From NCBI RefSeq assembly GCF_000240225.1, contig NZ_AGUD01000192.1, positions 1 through 54,975 of the forward strand: a stretch of DNA of 54,975 nt, read 5' to 3'. Positions 33,071 through 42,591 of this stretch are shown here, piece by piece. How positions within the stretch are numbered: the first letter of the stretch is position 1; every line of letters begins with the position of its first letter. The notes beneath the pieces were generated by a model. It did not search any database and was not told where the DNA came from. It worked only from the letters and a program-made list of their open reading frames with translations. The DNA is from Patulibacter medicamentivorans (GTDB lineage: Bacteria > Actinomycetota > Thermoleophilia > Solirubrobacterales > Solirubrobacteraceae). The translations under genes and the position numbers were made by a program.

Positions 33071-33377
33071 GGCTCTCCCCTCGTGGTGGTCCGGACCGCC
33101 GCGACGCTCCCGGTGCCGCGACAGGCGCCGATCTTGGCTGCCGCGCGAGTGTCGATGCGCCATGTTCTTCCGTCCGGAGCAGCAAGCTCACCCTTTCGAG
33201 AGGCGGCCGACGGTTCGCGTCGGTCAAGTGCCGGCCGGACGGCGGCCGGACTCCCCCGATCGGTGAGGAGAACCCTGCGAAGGGGTGACGAGCGGCGGTT
33301 GGCGCCGGCCTAGGGTCGATGTCCCGAGGTGCGACGCCCGTCGCACGAGGGCGACGAGGAGAGGGGCCAGCCACCGC
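33071..33377. promoter_or_regulatory. Divergent control region: acyl-CoA ligase (minus) and Liu operon (plus)
   Basis: For the plus strand: outer box CCCCCGATCGGTGAGGAG (33253-33270), inner box ACCCTGCGAAGGGGT (33272-33286), -10 TAGGGT (33311-33316), 38 nt from the inner C-run. The ATG is 61 nt further on. For the minus strand, weaker boxes CCTCTCGAAAGGGTGAGC (complement of 33186-33203) and TGCTCCGGACGGAAGA (complement of 33167-33182) are seen, without a clear -10. No gene lies in this stretch. Confidence 0.55.
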
Positions 33378-34568
33378 ATGTCCGCCGTCATCACCGAGAG
33401 CCGCCAGTCGTTCGGCCTGAGCGACGAGCACCGCGAGATCCTGGAGCAGGTCGACCGCTTCGCGCAGTCCGAGCTGTTCGCGCACCAGGAGCGGATGGAC
33501 GACGAGGAGTGGTGGCCGCCGGACGCGTTCCCGAAGCTCGGGGCCAGCGGCTACCTGGGCGTGACCGCGCCGACCGAGCTCGGCGGGGCCGAGCTGGACT
33601 TCTTCGCCTCGGGCCTGGTCCTGCAGGCGGTCGCACGCTGGAACCCGTCGATCTCGCTCGGGATCCTCGCCCACGAGAACCTCTGCCTGAACAACATCCT
33701 CCACAACGCGGGCGAGGAGCTGCGACAGCGCTACCTGCCGGGGATGTGCGACGGCTCGCTCGTCGGCTGCCTGTGCCTGACCGAGCCGGGCGCCGGCTCC
33801 GACGCGCTCGGCGGGATGGCGACGACGGCCCGCCGCGACGGCGACGACTACGTCCTCGACGGGACCAAGATCTTCATCACCAACGGGCCGATGGCGGACG
33901 TCGCCCTGGTCTACGCCAAGACCGCGCCGGAGCTGGGGGCGAAGGGGATCTCGGCGTTCGTCGTCGAGACCGCCACCCCCGGCTTCCAGGTGGCCCAGAA
34001 GCTCGTGAAGATGGGCATGCGCGGCACCCAGACCGCCGAGATCGTCCTCGACGGCTGCCGGGTCCCGGCAGCCAACCTGGTCGGGAGCGAGAACGAGGGC
34101 GTCAAGGTCGTGATGAGCGGCCTCGACCTGGAGCGGATCGGGCTGTCGTTCATGATCCTCGGGATGGCCGAGCGGGCGCTCGAGCTGGCCGTCGACTACG
34201 CCCGCTCGCGCAAGCAGTTCGGCAGGGCGATCGGCGAGTTCCAGCTGGTCCAGGGGATGCTCGCCGACATCTACACCGAGGTCGAGGTGCTGCGGAGCTT
34301 CTGCTACGACGTCGGTCGCGAGGTCAGCGCGATCGAGCACGGCGCCGCTCGCAGCCGGGTCCACAAGCGCTCGGCGGCGCTGGTCCTGCAGGCGGGTCTG
34401 ATGATCATGCGGGTCGCCGACAACGCGCTCCAGATCCACGGTGGCGCCGGCTACATCTGGGAGATGGAGGTGAACCGGCTCTACCGCGCCGGCAAGCTGC
34501 TCCAGATCGGCGCCGGGACCAACGAGATCCGGCGCGTGATCATCGCCCGCGAGCTGCTGGGAGCGTGA
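33378..34568 (+). CDS. liuA: Isovaleryl-CoA dehydrogenase-like acyl-CoA dehydrogenase
   Basis: The 396-residue ACAD has ACAD signatures CLTEPGAGSDALG and FITNGPMADVALVYAK, and ends QIGAGTNEIRRVIIAR. The position that carries the catalytic Glu in MCAD-type enzymes is Ala (GAGT). A Glu in MSGLDLER at about residue 252 matches the alternative catalytic Glu of isovaleryl-CoA dehydrogenases, which also end in IGAGTSE. It would oxidise isovaleryl-CoA to 3-methylcrotonyl-CoA with FAD. The start is ATG 33378, with GAGGAGAGGGG about 12 nt upstream. The next genes encode hydratase and both methylcrotonyl-CoA carboxylase subunits, with 4-bp overlaps, supporting the leucine-pathway role. Confidence 0.87.
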   Translation: MSAVITESRQSFGLSDEHREILEQVDRFAQSELFAHQERMDDEEWWPPDAFPKLGASGYLGVTAPTELGGAELDFFASGLVLQAVARWNPSISLGILAHENLCLNNILHNAGEELRQRYLPGMCDGSLVGCLCLTEPGAGSDALGGMATTARRDGDDYVLDGTKIFITNGPMADVALVYAKTAPELGAKGISAFVVETATPGFQVAQKLVKMGMRGTQTAEIVLDGCRVPAANLVGSENEGVKVVMSGLDLERIGLSFMILGMAERALELAVDYARSRKQFGRAIGEFQLVQGMLADIYTEVEVLRSFCYDVGREVSAIEHGAARSRVHKRSAALVLQAGLMIMRVADNALQIHGGAGYIWEMEVNRLYRAGKLLQIGAGTNEIRRVIIARELLGA

Positions 34569-35392
34569 CGGTGTCCGACGAGCAGGACGTCCCGCGGGCC
34601 CGGCTCGAGGTCGCCGATGGCGTCGCGACGATCACCCTCGCCGACCCGGCTGGCGTCAACGCGATCGACGCCCGGATGGCCGATGACCTGCGCCGCTGCG
34701 TCGAGCAGGCCGGCGCTCGTCGCGACGTCGGGGTGATCCTGACCGCGGCCGAGGGGCTGTCGTGGTGCGTCGGCGGCGCGGTCAAGACCTTCGCCGAGCT
34801 CGGCGAGGGGGTCCACGACTACATCCGCAAGGTCGGGACCGACGTCAACCCGCTGGTGGCCGCGATCCACCGCTCGCCGAAGGTCACGATCGCCGCCGTC
34901 CACGGTCCGGTCGCGGGTGGCGGGATCGGGCTGATGGCCGCCCACGACATCGTCGTCGCCGACCCCGGCACGACCGTGACCGTCGCCTACCGCCGCCTGG
35001 GCCTCAGCCCCGACGCCGGAGGGACCTACTTCCTGGCCCGCGACATGGGCTACCGGCGGGCGCTCGACCTGTACCTGAGCGACGCCACGCTCGACGCCGC
35101 CGCGGCGCTCGAGGCCGGCATCGTGTCGCGCGTCGCCGGCGACGACGCGTTGGCGACCGAGGTCCAGGCGCTGGCGCTGCGGCTGGCCGCAGGCCCGCGC
35201 GAGGCCCACGCCGCGACCAAGCGGCTGCTGCGCCAGACCGGCGACGCGCTGCTGGAGCGGCAGCTCGAGGACGAGATCCGGTCGCTGGCGGACGGGGCGG
35301 CATCGGCCGACTTCGCCGAGGGGCTGCGGGCGTTCCTCGAGCGCCGTGCGCCGCGGTTCGGAGGGGCGCCGACCGGCGTCGGGCACTCGTGA
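34565..35392 (+). CDS. liuC: Enoyl-CoA hydratase/isomerase, probable methylglutaconyl-CoA hydratase
   Basis: The 275-residue crotonase-fold protein has AAVHGPVAGGGIGLMAAHDI, supplying the oxyanion hole, and YRRLGLSPDAGGTYFLAR. The usual second catalytic Glu (PE.xLG region) is represented by SPDAGGT, as in some PaaG/LiuC-like members. So hydratase activity is inferred from context rather than proved by residues. GTG 34565 overlaps the dehydrogenase stop (GTGA) and its stop overlaps the next start (GTGA). In the Liu pathway this enzyme converts 3-methylglutaconyl-CoA to HMG-CoA, the substrate of the lyase at 43995. Confidence 0.82.
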   Translation: MTVSDEQDVPRARLEVADGVATITLADPAGVNAIDARMADDLRRCVEQAGARRDVGVILTAAEGLSWCVGGAVKTFAELGEGVHDYIRKVGTDVNPLVAAIHRSPKVTIAAVHGPVAGGGIGLMAAHDIVVADPGTTVTVAYRRLGLSPDAGGTYFLARDMGYRRALDLYLSDATLDAAAALEAGIVSRVAGDDALATEVQALALRLAAGPREAHAATKRLLRQTGDALLERQLEDEIRSLADGAASADFAEGLRAFLERRAPRFGGAPTGVGHS

Positions 35393-37392
35393 GCGACGGG
35401 CGCCCGATGTTCTCGACGGTCCTGATCGCCAACCGCGGCGAGATCGCCGTGCGCGTGATCCGGACCCTGCGCGAGTTGGGGATCCGCTCGGTCGCGGTCT
35501 ACTCCGACGCCGACGCCGGCGCGGTCCACGTGGCCGAGGCCGACGAGGCGGTGCGGCTGGGGCCGGCTCCTGCCGCCGAGTCGTACCTGTCGATCGAGCG
35601 GGTGCTCGACGCGGCGGCGGCCAGTGGCGCCGACGCGATCCACCCCGGCTACGGCTTCCTGTCGGAGAACCCCGCGTTCGCGCGCGCCTGCGCGGCGCGC
35701 GGGATCGTCTTCATCGGCCCGCCGCCCGAGGCGATGGAGGCGCTCGGCGACAAGGTTCGGGCGAAGCTCGCGGCGGAGGCGGCCGACGTGCCGGTGCTGC
35801 CGGGCCTGCAGCGCCCCGAACTGACCGACGACGAGCTGCTGGCATTCGCCGACGAGCACCCGCAGGCGTTCCCGCTGATGGTGAAGGCGGCCGCCGGCGG
35901 TGGCGGCCGCGGGATGCGGATCGTCCGCGAGCGCGCGGCGCTGCCCGCCGCGCTGGAGGCCGCCCGTCGCGAGGCGCGTGCCGGCTTCGGCGACGACGCG
36001 CTGCTCGTGGAGCGCTACGTCGAGCGGGCCCGCCACATCGAGGTCCAGCTGCTGGCCGACGCCCACGGCAACGCGGTCCACCTGGGCGAGCGCGAATGCA
36101 GCCTTCAGCGGCGCCACCAGAAGGTCGTCGAGGAGAGCCCGTCGCCGACCGTCTCGCCGGAGATGCGCGAGCGGCTCGGTGCCGCGGCGGTGCGGCTGGC
36201 GCGCGAGGCCGGCTACGTCGGCGCCGGGACCGCCGAGTTCATCGTCTCGGCCGACGACCCCGACCAGTTCTTCTTCCTCGAGGTCAACGCGCGGCTGCAG
36301 GTCGAGCACCCGGTGACCGAGCTGGTGACCGGCCTGGACCTGGTCGAGCAGCAGCTGCTCGTGGCCGCTGGCCGACCGTTGGCGTTCGGGCAGCAGGACG
36401 TGCGGCTCGACGGCTGGGCGATCGAGGTCCGTCTCTGCGCCGAGGACCCTGCCAACGGCTTCCTGCCGGCGACCGGCGCGATCGGGCTCTGGCAGGCGCC
36501 GACCGGCCCCGGCGTGCGAGTCGACAGCGGGTTCGCCGCAGGCAGTGCGGTGACGCCGCACTACGACTCGCTGCTGGCGAAGGTGATCGCCCACGGCGGC
36601 GACCGCGAGCAGGCGCTCGGCCGACTGAGCGGGGCGCTCGAGGACCTGCGCGTGCTCGGCGTGACCACCAACGCGGGCTTCCTGACCCGGCTGCTGGCGG
36701 TCCCCGAGGTGGTCCGCGGCGAGCTCGACACGGGCCTGATCGAGCGCGACGCGGCGGACGCGTTGCCACCGGACGCCGAGGCCCGCCAGGCCGCGATCGC
36801 GCTGGCGATGATCGGAACCCTGGAGCTGGATCGCGCCGGCGACGGCCACGACCCCTGGGACACGCTGGTCTCGTGGCGGATTGACGGTCGCGCACCGGTC
36901 AGCTGGGAGCTGCAGGCCGTCGGCCGGGACGAGCCGCAGGTCGTGCGGGTCGATGGCCCGGCAACCGGTGCGCTGGTCGAGCTCGACGGCGAGCGCGTCA
37001 ACGTCTCGGCGACGGTGCTTGCGCCGCACCGCACGCGCGTGGTCACCGACGGCCGCGGGCGGCGCTGGGACCACGTGCTCCTCGACGGTCGCCGGTGGCT
37101 GGCGGCGGGCGCCGACGCGTTCGCGCTGACCGTCCGCGAGCCGGTGGTCGAGGGTGCCGACGCGGCTGGCGAAGGCTCGCTCGAGGCGCCGATGCCGGGA
37201 ACCGTGATCGCCGTCCGCACCAGCGGCGGCGCCGAGGTCGAGGAGGGTGACGTGCTGGTCGTGCTGGAGTCGATGAAGATGGAGATCACGCTGGTCGCGC
37301 CGATGGCCGCGACGGTCGTCGACGTGCAGATCGCGGTCGGCGACAGCGTCCGCCAGGGCCAGGCGCTGGTCGAGCTGGAGGCAACGGCATGA
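35389..37392 (+). CDS. liuD: Methylcrotonyl-CoA carboxylase biotin carboxylase/carrier (alpha) subunit
   Basis: The 667-residue protein contains a biotin carboxylase ([20 protein letters not shown], the ATP-grasp loop [34 protein letters not shown]) and a C-terminal biotinyl domain with ESMKMEI (biotinylated Lys at about residue 630). It carboxylates biotin with ATP and bicarbonate. Length fits MCC alpha or acyl-CoA carboxylase alpha. GTG 35389 overlaps the hydratase stop; an ATG at 35407 ([12 protein letters not shown]) is an alternative. Followed with ATGA overlap by the carboxyltransferase. Geranyl-CoA carboxylase is the main alternative identity. Confidence 0.88.
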   Translation: MSDGRPMFSTVLIANRGEIAVRVIRTLRELGIRSVAVYSDADAGAVHVAEADEAVRLGPAPAAESYLSIERVLDAAAASGADAIHPGYGFLSENPAFARACAARGIVFIGPPPEAMEALGDKVRAKLAAEAADVPVLPGLQRPELTDDELLAFADEHPQAFPLMVKAAAGGGGRGMRIVRERAALPAALEAARREARAGFGDDALLVERYVERARHIEVQLLADAHGNAVHLGERECSLQRRHQKVVEESPSPTVSPEMRERLGAAAVRLAREAGYVGAGTAEFIVSADDPDQFFFLEVNARLQVEHPVTELVTGLDLVEQQLLVAAGRPLAFGQQDVRLDGWAIEVRLCAEDPANGFLPATGAIGLWQAPTGPGVRVDSGFAAGSAVTPHYDSLLAKVIAHGGDREQALGRLSGALEDLRVLGVTTNAGFLTRLLAVPEVVRGELDTGLIERDAADALPPDAEARQAAIALAMIGTLELDRAGDGHDPWDTLVSWRIDGRAPVSWELQAVGRDEPQVVRVDGPATGALVELDGERVNVSATVLAPHRTRVVTDGRGRRWDHVLLDGRRWLAAGADAFALTVREPVVEGADAAGEGSLEAPMPGTVIAVRTSGGAEVEEGDVLVVLESMKMEITLVAPMAATVVDVQIAVGDSVRQGQALVELEATA

Positions 37393-38975
37393 GCGTCGTC
37401 CTGCGCAGCCACGCCGACCCGTCCAGCGACGGGTTCCGCGCCAACGCCGGCGCCCACGCCCAGCTCGACGCCGATCTGCGGTCGCAGCTGCAGCGGGTCC
37501 GCGCCGGCGGCGGTCCGCGGGCGGCCGAGCGCCACGTCGCCCGCGGCAAGCTGCTTCCGCGCGAGCGCGTCGACCGGCTGCTGGATCGCGGGTCGCCGTT
37601 CCTGGAGCTGTCGCCGCTGGCCGCCCACGGGATGTACGACGACCAGGCACCGGGCGCGGGGATCATCACCGGGATCGGCCGGGTCTCCGGTCGCGAGGTG
37701 CTGATCGTCTGCAACGACGCCACCGTCAAGGGCGGGTCGTACTTCCCGATGACGGCCCGCAAGCACACCCGGGCCCAGGAGATCGCGCTCCAGAACCGGC
37801 TGCCGTGCGTCTACCTCGTCGATTCGGGCGGCGGCTACCTGCCGCTGCAGGACGAGCTGTTCCCCGACGTCCGCGGCTTCGGCCAGAGCTTCTACAACCA
37901 GGCCAACCTGTCGGCCGAGGGGATCCCGCAGATCGCCGCCGTGCTCGGGTCCTGCACCGCCGGCGGCGCCTACGTGCCGGCGATGTGCGACGAGTCGGTG
38001 ATCGTCAAGGAGCAGGGCACGATCTTCCTCGGCGGACCGCCGCTGGTGAAGGCGGCGACCGGCGAGGAGGTCACGGCCGAGGAGCTGGGCGGCGGTGAGC
38101 TGCACACCAAGCGCTCGGGGGTCGCCGACCACCTGGCGGCCGACGACGGCGACGCGCTGGCGATCGTCCGCTCGATCGTCGCGAGCCTGCCGGAGAAGGG
38201 CCCGGTCCCGTGGCGGACGCGGACGCCGGAGCCGCCGGCGGTCGACCCGGCCGAGCTGACCGGCGCCGTCCCGGCGGACCTGCGGACGCCCTACGACCCG
38301 CGCGAGATCATCGCCCGGATCGTCGACGGCAGCCGCTTCCACGAGTTCAAGGCCGGCTACGGCACGACCCTCGTCTGCGGCCTGGCGCACCTGCACGGGC
38401 ACCAGGTCGGGATCCTCGCCAACCAAGGCGTGATCTTCAGCTCGAGCGCGCTCAAAGGCGCGCACTTCATCGAGATGTGCGACCAGCGCGGGATCCCGCT
38501 GGTCTTCCTCCAGAACATCACCGGCTTCATGGTCGGCCGCGACGCCGAGGCCGGCGGGATCGCCAAGGACGGCGCGAAGCTGATCTCGGCCGTCTCGACG
38601 ACCCGCGTGCCGCGGCTGACGGTGATCGTCGGCGGCTCGTTCGGCGCCGGCAACTACGGGATGTCGGGACGGCCGTACTTCCCGCGCTTCCTGTGGATGT
38701 GGCCGAACGCGCGGATCTCGGTGATGGGCGGCGACCAGGCGGCGAACGTGCTGGCGACCGTCGGCAAGGAGACCGACCCCGAGAAGGTCGAGGCGCGCAA
38801 GCGGGAGATCCGCGAGCAGTTCGAGACCCAGGGGCACCCCTACTACTCCAGCGCGCGGCTGTGGGACGACGGCGTCATCGCGCCGGGGTCGACCCGCGAC
38901 GTGCTGGGGCTGGCGCTGTCGACGTGCGCCAATGCGCCGCTCGGCCCACGTCGTCAGCCGATCTTCCGGATGTAA
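37389..38975 (+). CDS. liuB: Methylcrotonyl-CoA carboxylase carboxyltransferase (beta) subunit
   Basis: The 528-residue protein has both crotonase-like halves of acyl-CoA carboxyltransferases: [57 protein letters not shown] and later [20 protein letters not shown] and [20 protein letters not shown]. The segment after DSGG resembles MCC beta more than propionyl-CoA carboxylase beta. It moves CO2 from biotin to 3-methylcrotonyl-CoA. Last gene of the overlapped Liu operon. Geranyl-CoA carboxylase (AtuF-like partner) cannot be excluded. Confidence 0.88.
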   Translation: MSVVLRSHADPSSDGFRANAGAHAQLDADLRSQLQRVRAGGGPRAAERHVARGKLLPRERVDRLLDRGSPFLELSPLAAHGMYDDQAPGAGIITGIGRVSGREVLIVCNDATVKGGSYFPMTARKHTRAQEIALQNRLPCVYLVDSGGGYLPLQDELFPDVRGFGQSFYNQANLSAEGIPQIAAVLGSCTAGGAYVPAMCDESVIVKEQGTIFLGGPPLVKAATGEEVTAEELGGGELHTKRSGVADHLAADDGDALAIVRSIVASLPEKGPVPWRTRTPEPPAVDPAELTGAVPADLRTPYDPREIIARIVDGSRFHEFKAGYGTTLVCGLAHLHGHQVGILANQGVIFSSSALKGAHFIEMCDQRGIPLVFLQNITGFMVGRDAEAGGIAKDGAKLISAVSTTRVPRLTVIVGGSFGAGNYGMSGRPYFPRFLWMWPNARISVMGGDQAANVLATVGKETDPEKVEARKREIREQFETQGHPYYSSARLWDDGVIAPGSTRDVLGLALSTCANAPLGPRRQPIFRM

Positions 38976-39001
38976 TCGGTTCCCACGGCAGGAGAGAGAA
39001 C

Positions 39002-39427
39002 ATGGGCAAGCTCGACGGTCGCTGCCTCTGCGGCAGCATCCGCTACACGGTCGACTCCGAGGAGCCGATCATGACCGCCATCTGCCATTGCAGGGACTGC
39101 CAGCGGCAGACGGCGTCGGCGTACTCGATCATCGCCGGGGTGGCGGTCGAGGACCTCCACGTGACCGGGGAGACGAAGGTCTTCGACACGATCGGGAGCG
39201 ACCGCGGCCAGCCAGCCCATCGGCATTTCTGTCCCAACTGCGGGTCGCCGATCATGTCGATCCTGGCTGACGCCGACGAGGTCGCCTGGATCAAGGCCGG
39301 GACCCTCGACGACGGCTCCTGGCTGGTGCCCGAGCTGGAGGCGTGGACCGACTCCGCGCAGCCCTGGGCGCGGACGCCGGAGCGCGACGATCGCGGGTAC
39401 TTCCCGCGTGGGCTCGACACCGAGTGA
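39002..39427 (+). CDS. GFA (glutathione-dependent formaldehyde-activating)/CENP-V-like zinc protein
   Basis: The 141-residue protein has the Cys pattern of the GFA/CENP-V domain: GRCLCGSIRY, AICHCRDCQRQTASAY and HFCPNCGSPIMSI, which binds two zinc ions. Family members are often of unknown substrate; the formaldehyde role applies to few. GCAGGAGAGAG lies before the ATG. It is 26 bp after the carboxyltransferase gene, so it may be the last gene of that transcript. An acceptor of thiol adducts or aldehydes is possible. Confidence 0.85.
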   Translation: MGKLDGRCLCGSIRYTVDSEEPIMTAICHCRDCQRQTASAYSIIAGVAVEDLHVTGETKVFDTIGSDRGQPAHRHFCPNCGSPIMSILADADEVAWIKAGTLDDGSWLVPELEAWTDSAQPWARTPERDDRGYFPRGLDTE

Positions 39428-39456
39428 GGGGCGGCCGGAGCCGCCGCGAGCGGCCT

Positions 39457-39521
39457 CACCCCATCGGAGGGGGCAGAGTCCCCCTAGGCGGGATTTCCGG
39501 CCGTGGAGCCGGATCTAGGGT
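39457..39521 (+). promoter_or_regulatory. Tandem-box promoter of the second ACAD-fold gene
   Basis: Outer box CACCCCATCGGAGGGGGC (39457-39474), inner box GTCCCCCTAGGCGGGATT (39478-39495), -10 TAGGGT (39516-39521), 36 nt from the inner C-run. ATTTCCGGCCGTGG follows the inner box, nearly identical to the stretch in the RibBA promoter. Confidence 0.62.
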
Positions 39522-39558
39522 CGGTTCATCAACGTCCACACGGGGAGTGACATCGAGC

Positions 39559-40812
39559 ATGGGCAAGCATGACGTGGTGATGACGGAGGCCGAGCAGGCC
39601 GACGTGATCGAGCGGGCGCGGGAGCTCGCCAAGGAGTTCGCGGCGGTCGGGCCGCAGGCGGACGCCGACAACCGGTTCCCGAAGGAGCTCGTCCCGCTGT
39701 ACAAGGAGGCGAACCTCCCGGCGCTGGCCGTGCCGAAGGAGTACGGCGGGCTCGGCGCCGACATCTGGACCACGACGCTCGTCTCGAAGGAGCTCGCCAA
39801 GGGCGACCCCGGGGCCGCGCTGGCGTTCAACATGCACCAGACGATGATCGGCATCTTCCGCGGGCTGCTCGACGACGCCGCCAAGGAGCGGGTCTTCTCG
39901 CAGGTCGTGAACGAGCGCAAGATCGTCTGCGGCCCGTTCAGCGAGGATCGCGCCGGGCTTTCCGGCCTGGCCGACACGGTCGCGATCCCCGACGGCCGGG
40001 GCGGCTGGCGGATCAACGGCAAGAAGACCTGGGCGACGCTCTGCCAGGGCGCCGACATCGTCGCCTTCAACGCGACGGTCACCGACGCGGATGGCGAGCT
40101 GCCCGAGGACTTCCTGGAGCACGCCTCGCGCGAGTCGGTCTTCATCCTCCCGATGGACACGCCCGGGATCTCGATCAAGGAGACCTGGGACACGATGGGG
40201 ATGCGGGCGACCGGCACCCACACCGTGATCTTCGATGACGTCGCCGCGCCGGCCGACTCCTACGGCGGCAACTTCCGCCAGGGCCTCTTCGGCGAGTTCG
40301 AGTGGGCGTCGATGAGCTTCGCCGGCGTCTATCAGGGCCTGGCCGAGAAGGCCTACACGGAGTGCCGCGAGATTCTCAAGAAGAAGACGCTCGGCGCCAC
40401 GATGGAGGGCAAGGACGTGGCGCTGAAGGGCGTCGGGTTCGTCCAGTACGGCCTCGGCAAGCTGCTGCTCGAGACCCAGGCCGCGGCCCGCACGCTCGAG
40501 GCGACCGGCAAGATCCTGATCGAGGGTCGCGACGCCGAGTGGGACCCGATCGCGCGCACGGCCTGGCTCGACGTGGCGAAGGTCACCTCGACCGAGAACG
40601 CGATCCGCGCGACCGACGCCGCGCTGCGGCTGGTCGGCGGTCAGGCGTTCCGCCGCGGGCACGTCCTCGAGCGCCTGTACCGTGACGCACGCGCCGGACC
40701 GTTCCACCCGCTGACGACCGACCAGGCGTACGATCTGCTGGGGCGGTCGGAGCTGGGCCTGCTGGCCGCGCCGGAGCCCGCACCAACCGACGAGCAGGTC
40801 GTGGCCGCGTAG
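39559..40812 (+). CDS. Acyl-CoA dehydrogenase-fold flavoprotein
   Basis: The 417-residue protein has ACAD-fold domains: VPKEYGGLGADIWTTTLVSK, GPFSEDRAGLSGLADTVAIP, KKTWATLCQGADIVAFNATV and the C-terminal RLVGGQAFRRGHVLERLYRD and PFHPLTTDQAYDLLGRSELG. The usual QIYEGT/IGAGT end is absent, replaced by GPFHPLTT. That places it with ACAD relatives that include dehydrogenases of unknown substrate and flavin-dependent oxygenases (DszC/HsaA-like). If it is an oxygenase, the flavin reductase at 29430 could supply reduced flavin. Preceded by a tandem-box promoter. Substrate unknown. Confidence 0.8.
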   Translation: MGKHDVVMTEAEQADVIERARELAKEFAAVGPQADADNRFPKELVPLYKEANLPALAVPKEYGGLGADIWTTTLVSKELAKGDPGAALAFNMHQTMIGIFRGLLDDAAKERVFSQVVNERKIVCGPFSEDRAGLSGLADTVAIPDGRGGWRINGKKTWATLCQGADIVAFNATVTDADGELPEDFLEHASRESVFILPMDTPGISIKETWDTMGMRATGTHTVIFDDVAAPADSYGGNFRQGLFGEFEWASMSFAGVYQGLAEKAYTECREILKKKTLGATMEGKDVALKGVGFVQYGLGKLLLETQAAARTLEATGKILIEGRDAEWDPIARTAWLDVAKVTSTENAIRATDAALRLVGGQAFRRGHVLERLYRDARAGPFHPLTTDQAYDLLGRSELGLLAAPEPAPTDEQVVAA

Positions 40813-40851
40813 ACGCGACCACGGCCGGAACCGAGACGGAGACTTCCTTCC

Positions 40852-41376
40852 ATGGCGACCACCGACAGTCTGGGCTGGGGGTCGCCATGGGTACGTCTCG
40901 GAGACGCGCGACGCGCGCCGCACCCAGCCGACGCAGTGGAGAGCGAGTGCAGCACGCCCGACGAACGGGCGCCGGTCGACGAGGCGCCGGTCGGCGTCGA
41001 CGGGCCGATCGGGATCTTCGCCCGGCGCGTCGCCGCGGGCCTGACGCACCCGGAGGCCGCCGAGCGGCTGGCGCAGGCCGATGTCCGCGCCCTGATCGAG
41101 GTCACCGACGTCCCTGACGCGACGGTCGCGTTGCTGCTCGACCGCGAACCGCCGCGGGTCGTCGTGGGCGCGATCCTCGACGAGGAGCCGACGGTCCGGC
41201 TGTACCTGACGGCCGCCGATCTCGACGGGATGCTCGACCAGGGCACCCACCTGCCGATGGCGATCCTGGCGGGCGAGGTCCGCTTCGAGGGCGCCGTCCG
41301 CAAGCTGCTGCGCGTGCTGCCGATCCTGCGCGGCGCCGTCGGCGAGCTGGAAGCCGGCGGCGCCGCCGGGGCCTGA
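40852..41376 (+). CDS. SCP2-like protein with variable N-terminus
   Basis: The 174-residue frame ends in a clear SCP2-type half: VRLYLTAADLDGMLDQGTHL, then PMAILAGEVRFEGAVRKLLR, closely similar in layout to the protein at 26987. The first 45 residues are not recognisable and polar. The true start may be the in-frame GTG at 40936 (VESECSTPDE) rather than ATG 40852. It lies 40 bp after the ACAD-fold gene and 9 bp from the convergent LuxR gene. Third SCP2-like protein in the window. Confidence 0.65.
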   Translation: MATTDSLGWGSPWVRLGDARRAPHPADAVESECSTPDERAPVDEAPVGVDGPIGIFARRVAAGLTHPEAAERLAQADVRALIEVTDVPDATVALLLDREPPRVVVGAILDEEPTVRLYLTAADLDGMLDQGTHLPMAILAGEVRFEGAVRKLLRVLPILRGAVGELEAGGAAGA

Positions 41377-41385
41377 CCGGGGCGG

Positions 41386-42591
41386 TCAGTCCTGGCCGAT
41401 CTGGGCGATCCCGAGGTAGCGCGCGATCGCCTGCGAGCGGTTGACCGCCCCGAGCTTGCGGAGGATGTGCTTGACGTGGGACTTGACGGTCCCCTCGGTG
41501 ATCACCAGCTGCTCCGCGATCGCGCCGTTGGTCGCACCGACGACCATCAGCTCGAGCACCTCGCGCTCGCGGGCCGTCAGCTCGCTGAGGGCGTCGGCGT
41601 CGGAGGACAGCGCCGAGACGGCGCTGCGGGTGACGATCGTCCCCGGATCCGGGTGCTGCGCCAGGTCGATCCCGGAGTCGCACAGCTCGTCCATCATCCG
41701 CTCGGTCGAGGCCAGCGTCTCGCGCACGTGGTCGCGCTGGGCCCGCAGGCGCTCCAGCAGCACGCTGCGCTCGTAGATCTGGCCGAAGCCCTCGGCGAAC
41801 GCCCACAGGACGTCGCGGTCGACGTCGTCGACGCGGCGGGCGGACGGATGGTAGTCGGCGTGCAGGAAGCCGACCACGGTGCCGCCCGGCATCACCGGGG
41901 CCGCGACGTAGGACCGCGACCGGCCGGCGTCGACGATGATCGGCCGGTGGACGGTCGCCGTCTCGGTGTCGTAGACGATCCCGGGGCGCCGCTCGCGCAG
42001 CAGTTGCGCCTCGAGCGTGTCCTCGTCGAGCGGGATCGCCTGGTTGACCCAGTCGGTGAACCAGGACTCGAACTCCTGCTCGTCGCTGAAGTAGCCCATC
42101 CACGGCTTCCAGATGCCGTTCTCGACCCGCGAGAGGACGACCCGGCCGAAGCCACAGCGACGGACCAGCTCCTCGCAGACCTGATCGATCAGATCGGCCG
42201 AGGTCGGCAGCGACCGAAGCCGCGAGAGCCCGGCCGAGCAGTCGACCAGGCGCCGGGTCCGCAGGCTCAGCTCGTGCTCGTAGAGCTCGAGCGCCAGCTG
42301 CTGCAGCTCGGCGACCAGACCGCAGAGCCGTGCGGTCGTCTCGTGGTCGGCCTCGGCGGTCAGCCGCAGCCGCTCGATGCAGATCCAGGTCAGGGCGGAG
42401 ACGATCTCGGCCGAGCGCCCCGGACGGTCGCGATCGACGCCCGACACCGCCAACGCCTCGCCGAGGGCTTCGGAGACCGCCTGGTGCATCGTGGTGACCC
42501 GCGTGACCAGCTCGCTCTCGCGGCGCCGCCAGCCGGGGCTGCGCGACGGCGCCGGGAACGCGCGCGGGACCTCCTCGTCGACGGCGGTCAT
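41386..42591 (-). CDS. GAF-domain LuxR-family transcriptional regulator (downstream paralogue)
   Basis: The 401-residue protein has an N-terminal helical part, a GAF-like sensing domain (CGFGRVVLSRVENGIWKPWM, SRSYVAAPVMPGGTVVGFLH) and a C-terminal LuxR/NarL HTH (LTAREREVLELMVVGATNGA, IAEQLVITEGTVKSHVKHIL). It is paralogous to the adjacent upstream gene and overlaps it by 4 bp (ATGA), so both are made together, perhaps as a heterodimer. GAF domains bind small ligands. The pair sits in the middle of the genes with tandem-box promoters and is the best candidate for their activator (inference). Confidence 0.88.
   Translation of the reverse strand: MTAVDEEVPRAFPAPSRSPGWRRRESELVTRVTTMHQAVSEALGEALAVSGVDRDRPGRSAEIVSALTWICIERLRLTAEADHETTARLCGLVAELQQLALELYEHELSLRTRRLVDCSAGLSRLRSLPTSADLIDQVCEELVRRCGFGRVVLSRVENGIWKPWMGYFSDEQEFESWFTDWVNQAIPLDEDTLEAQLLRERRPGIVYDTETATVHRPIIVDAGRSRSYVAAPVMPGGTVVGFLHADYHPSARRVDDVDRDVLWAFAEGFGQIYERSVLLERLRAQRDHVRETLASTERMMDELCDSGIDLAQHPDPGTIVTRSAVSALSSDADALSELTAREREVLELMVVGATNGAIAEQLVITEGTVKSHVKHILRKLGAVNRSQAIARYLGIAQIGQD

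Noticed and set aside
32586-34439. Long minus-strand frame opposite the Liu operon start
   Set aside because: No recognisable motifs of its own; part repeats the acyl-CoA ligase in a shifted frame and the rest is antisense to the isovaleryl-CoA dehydrogenase.
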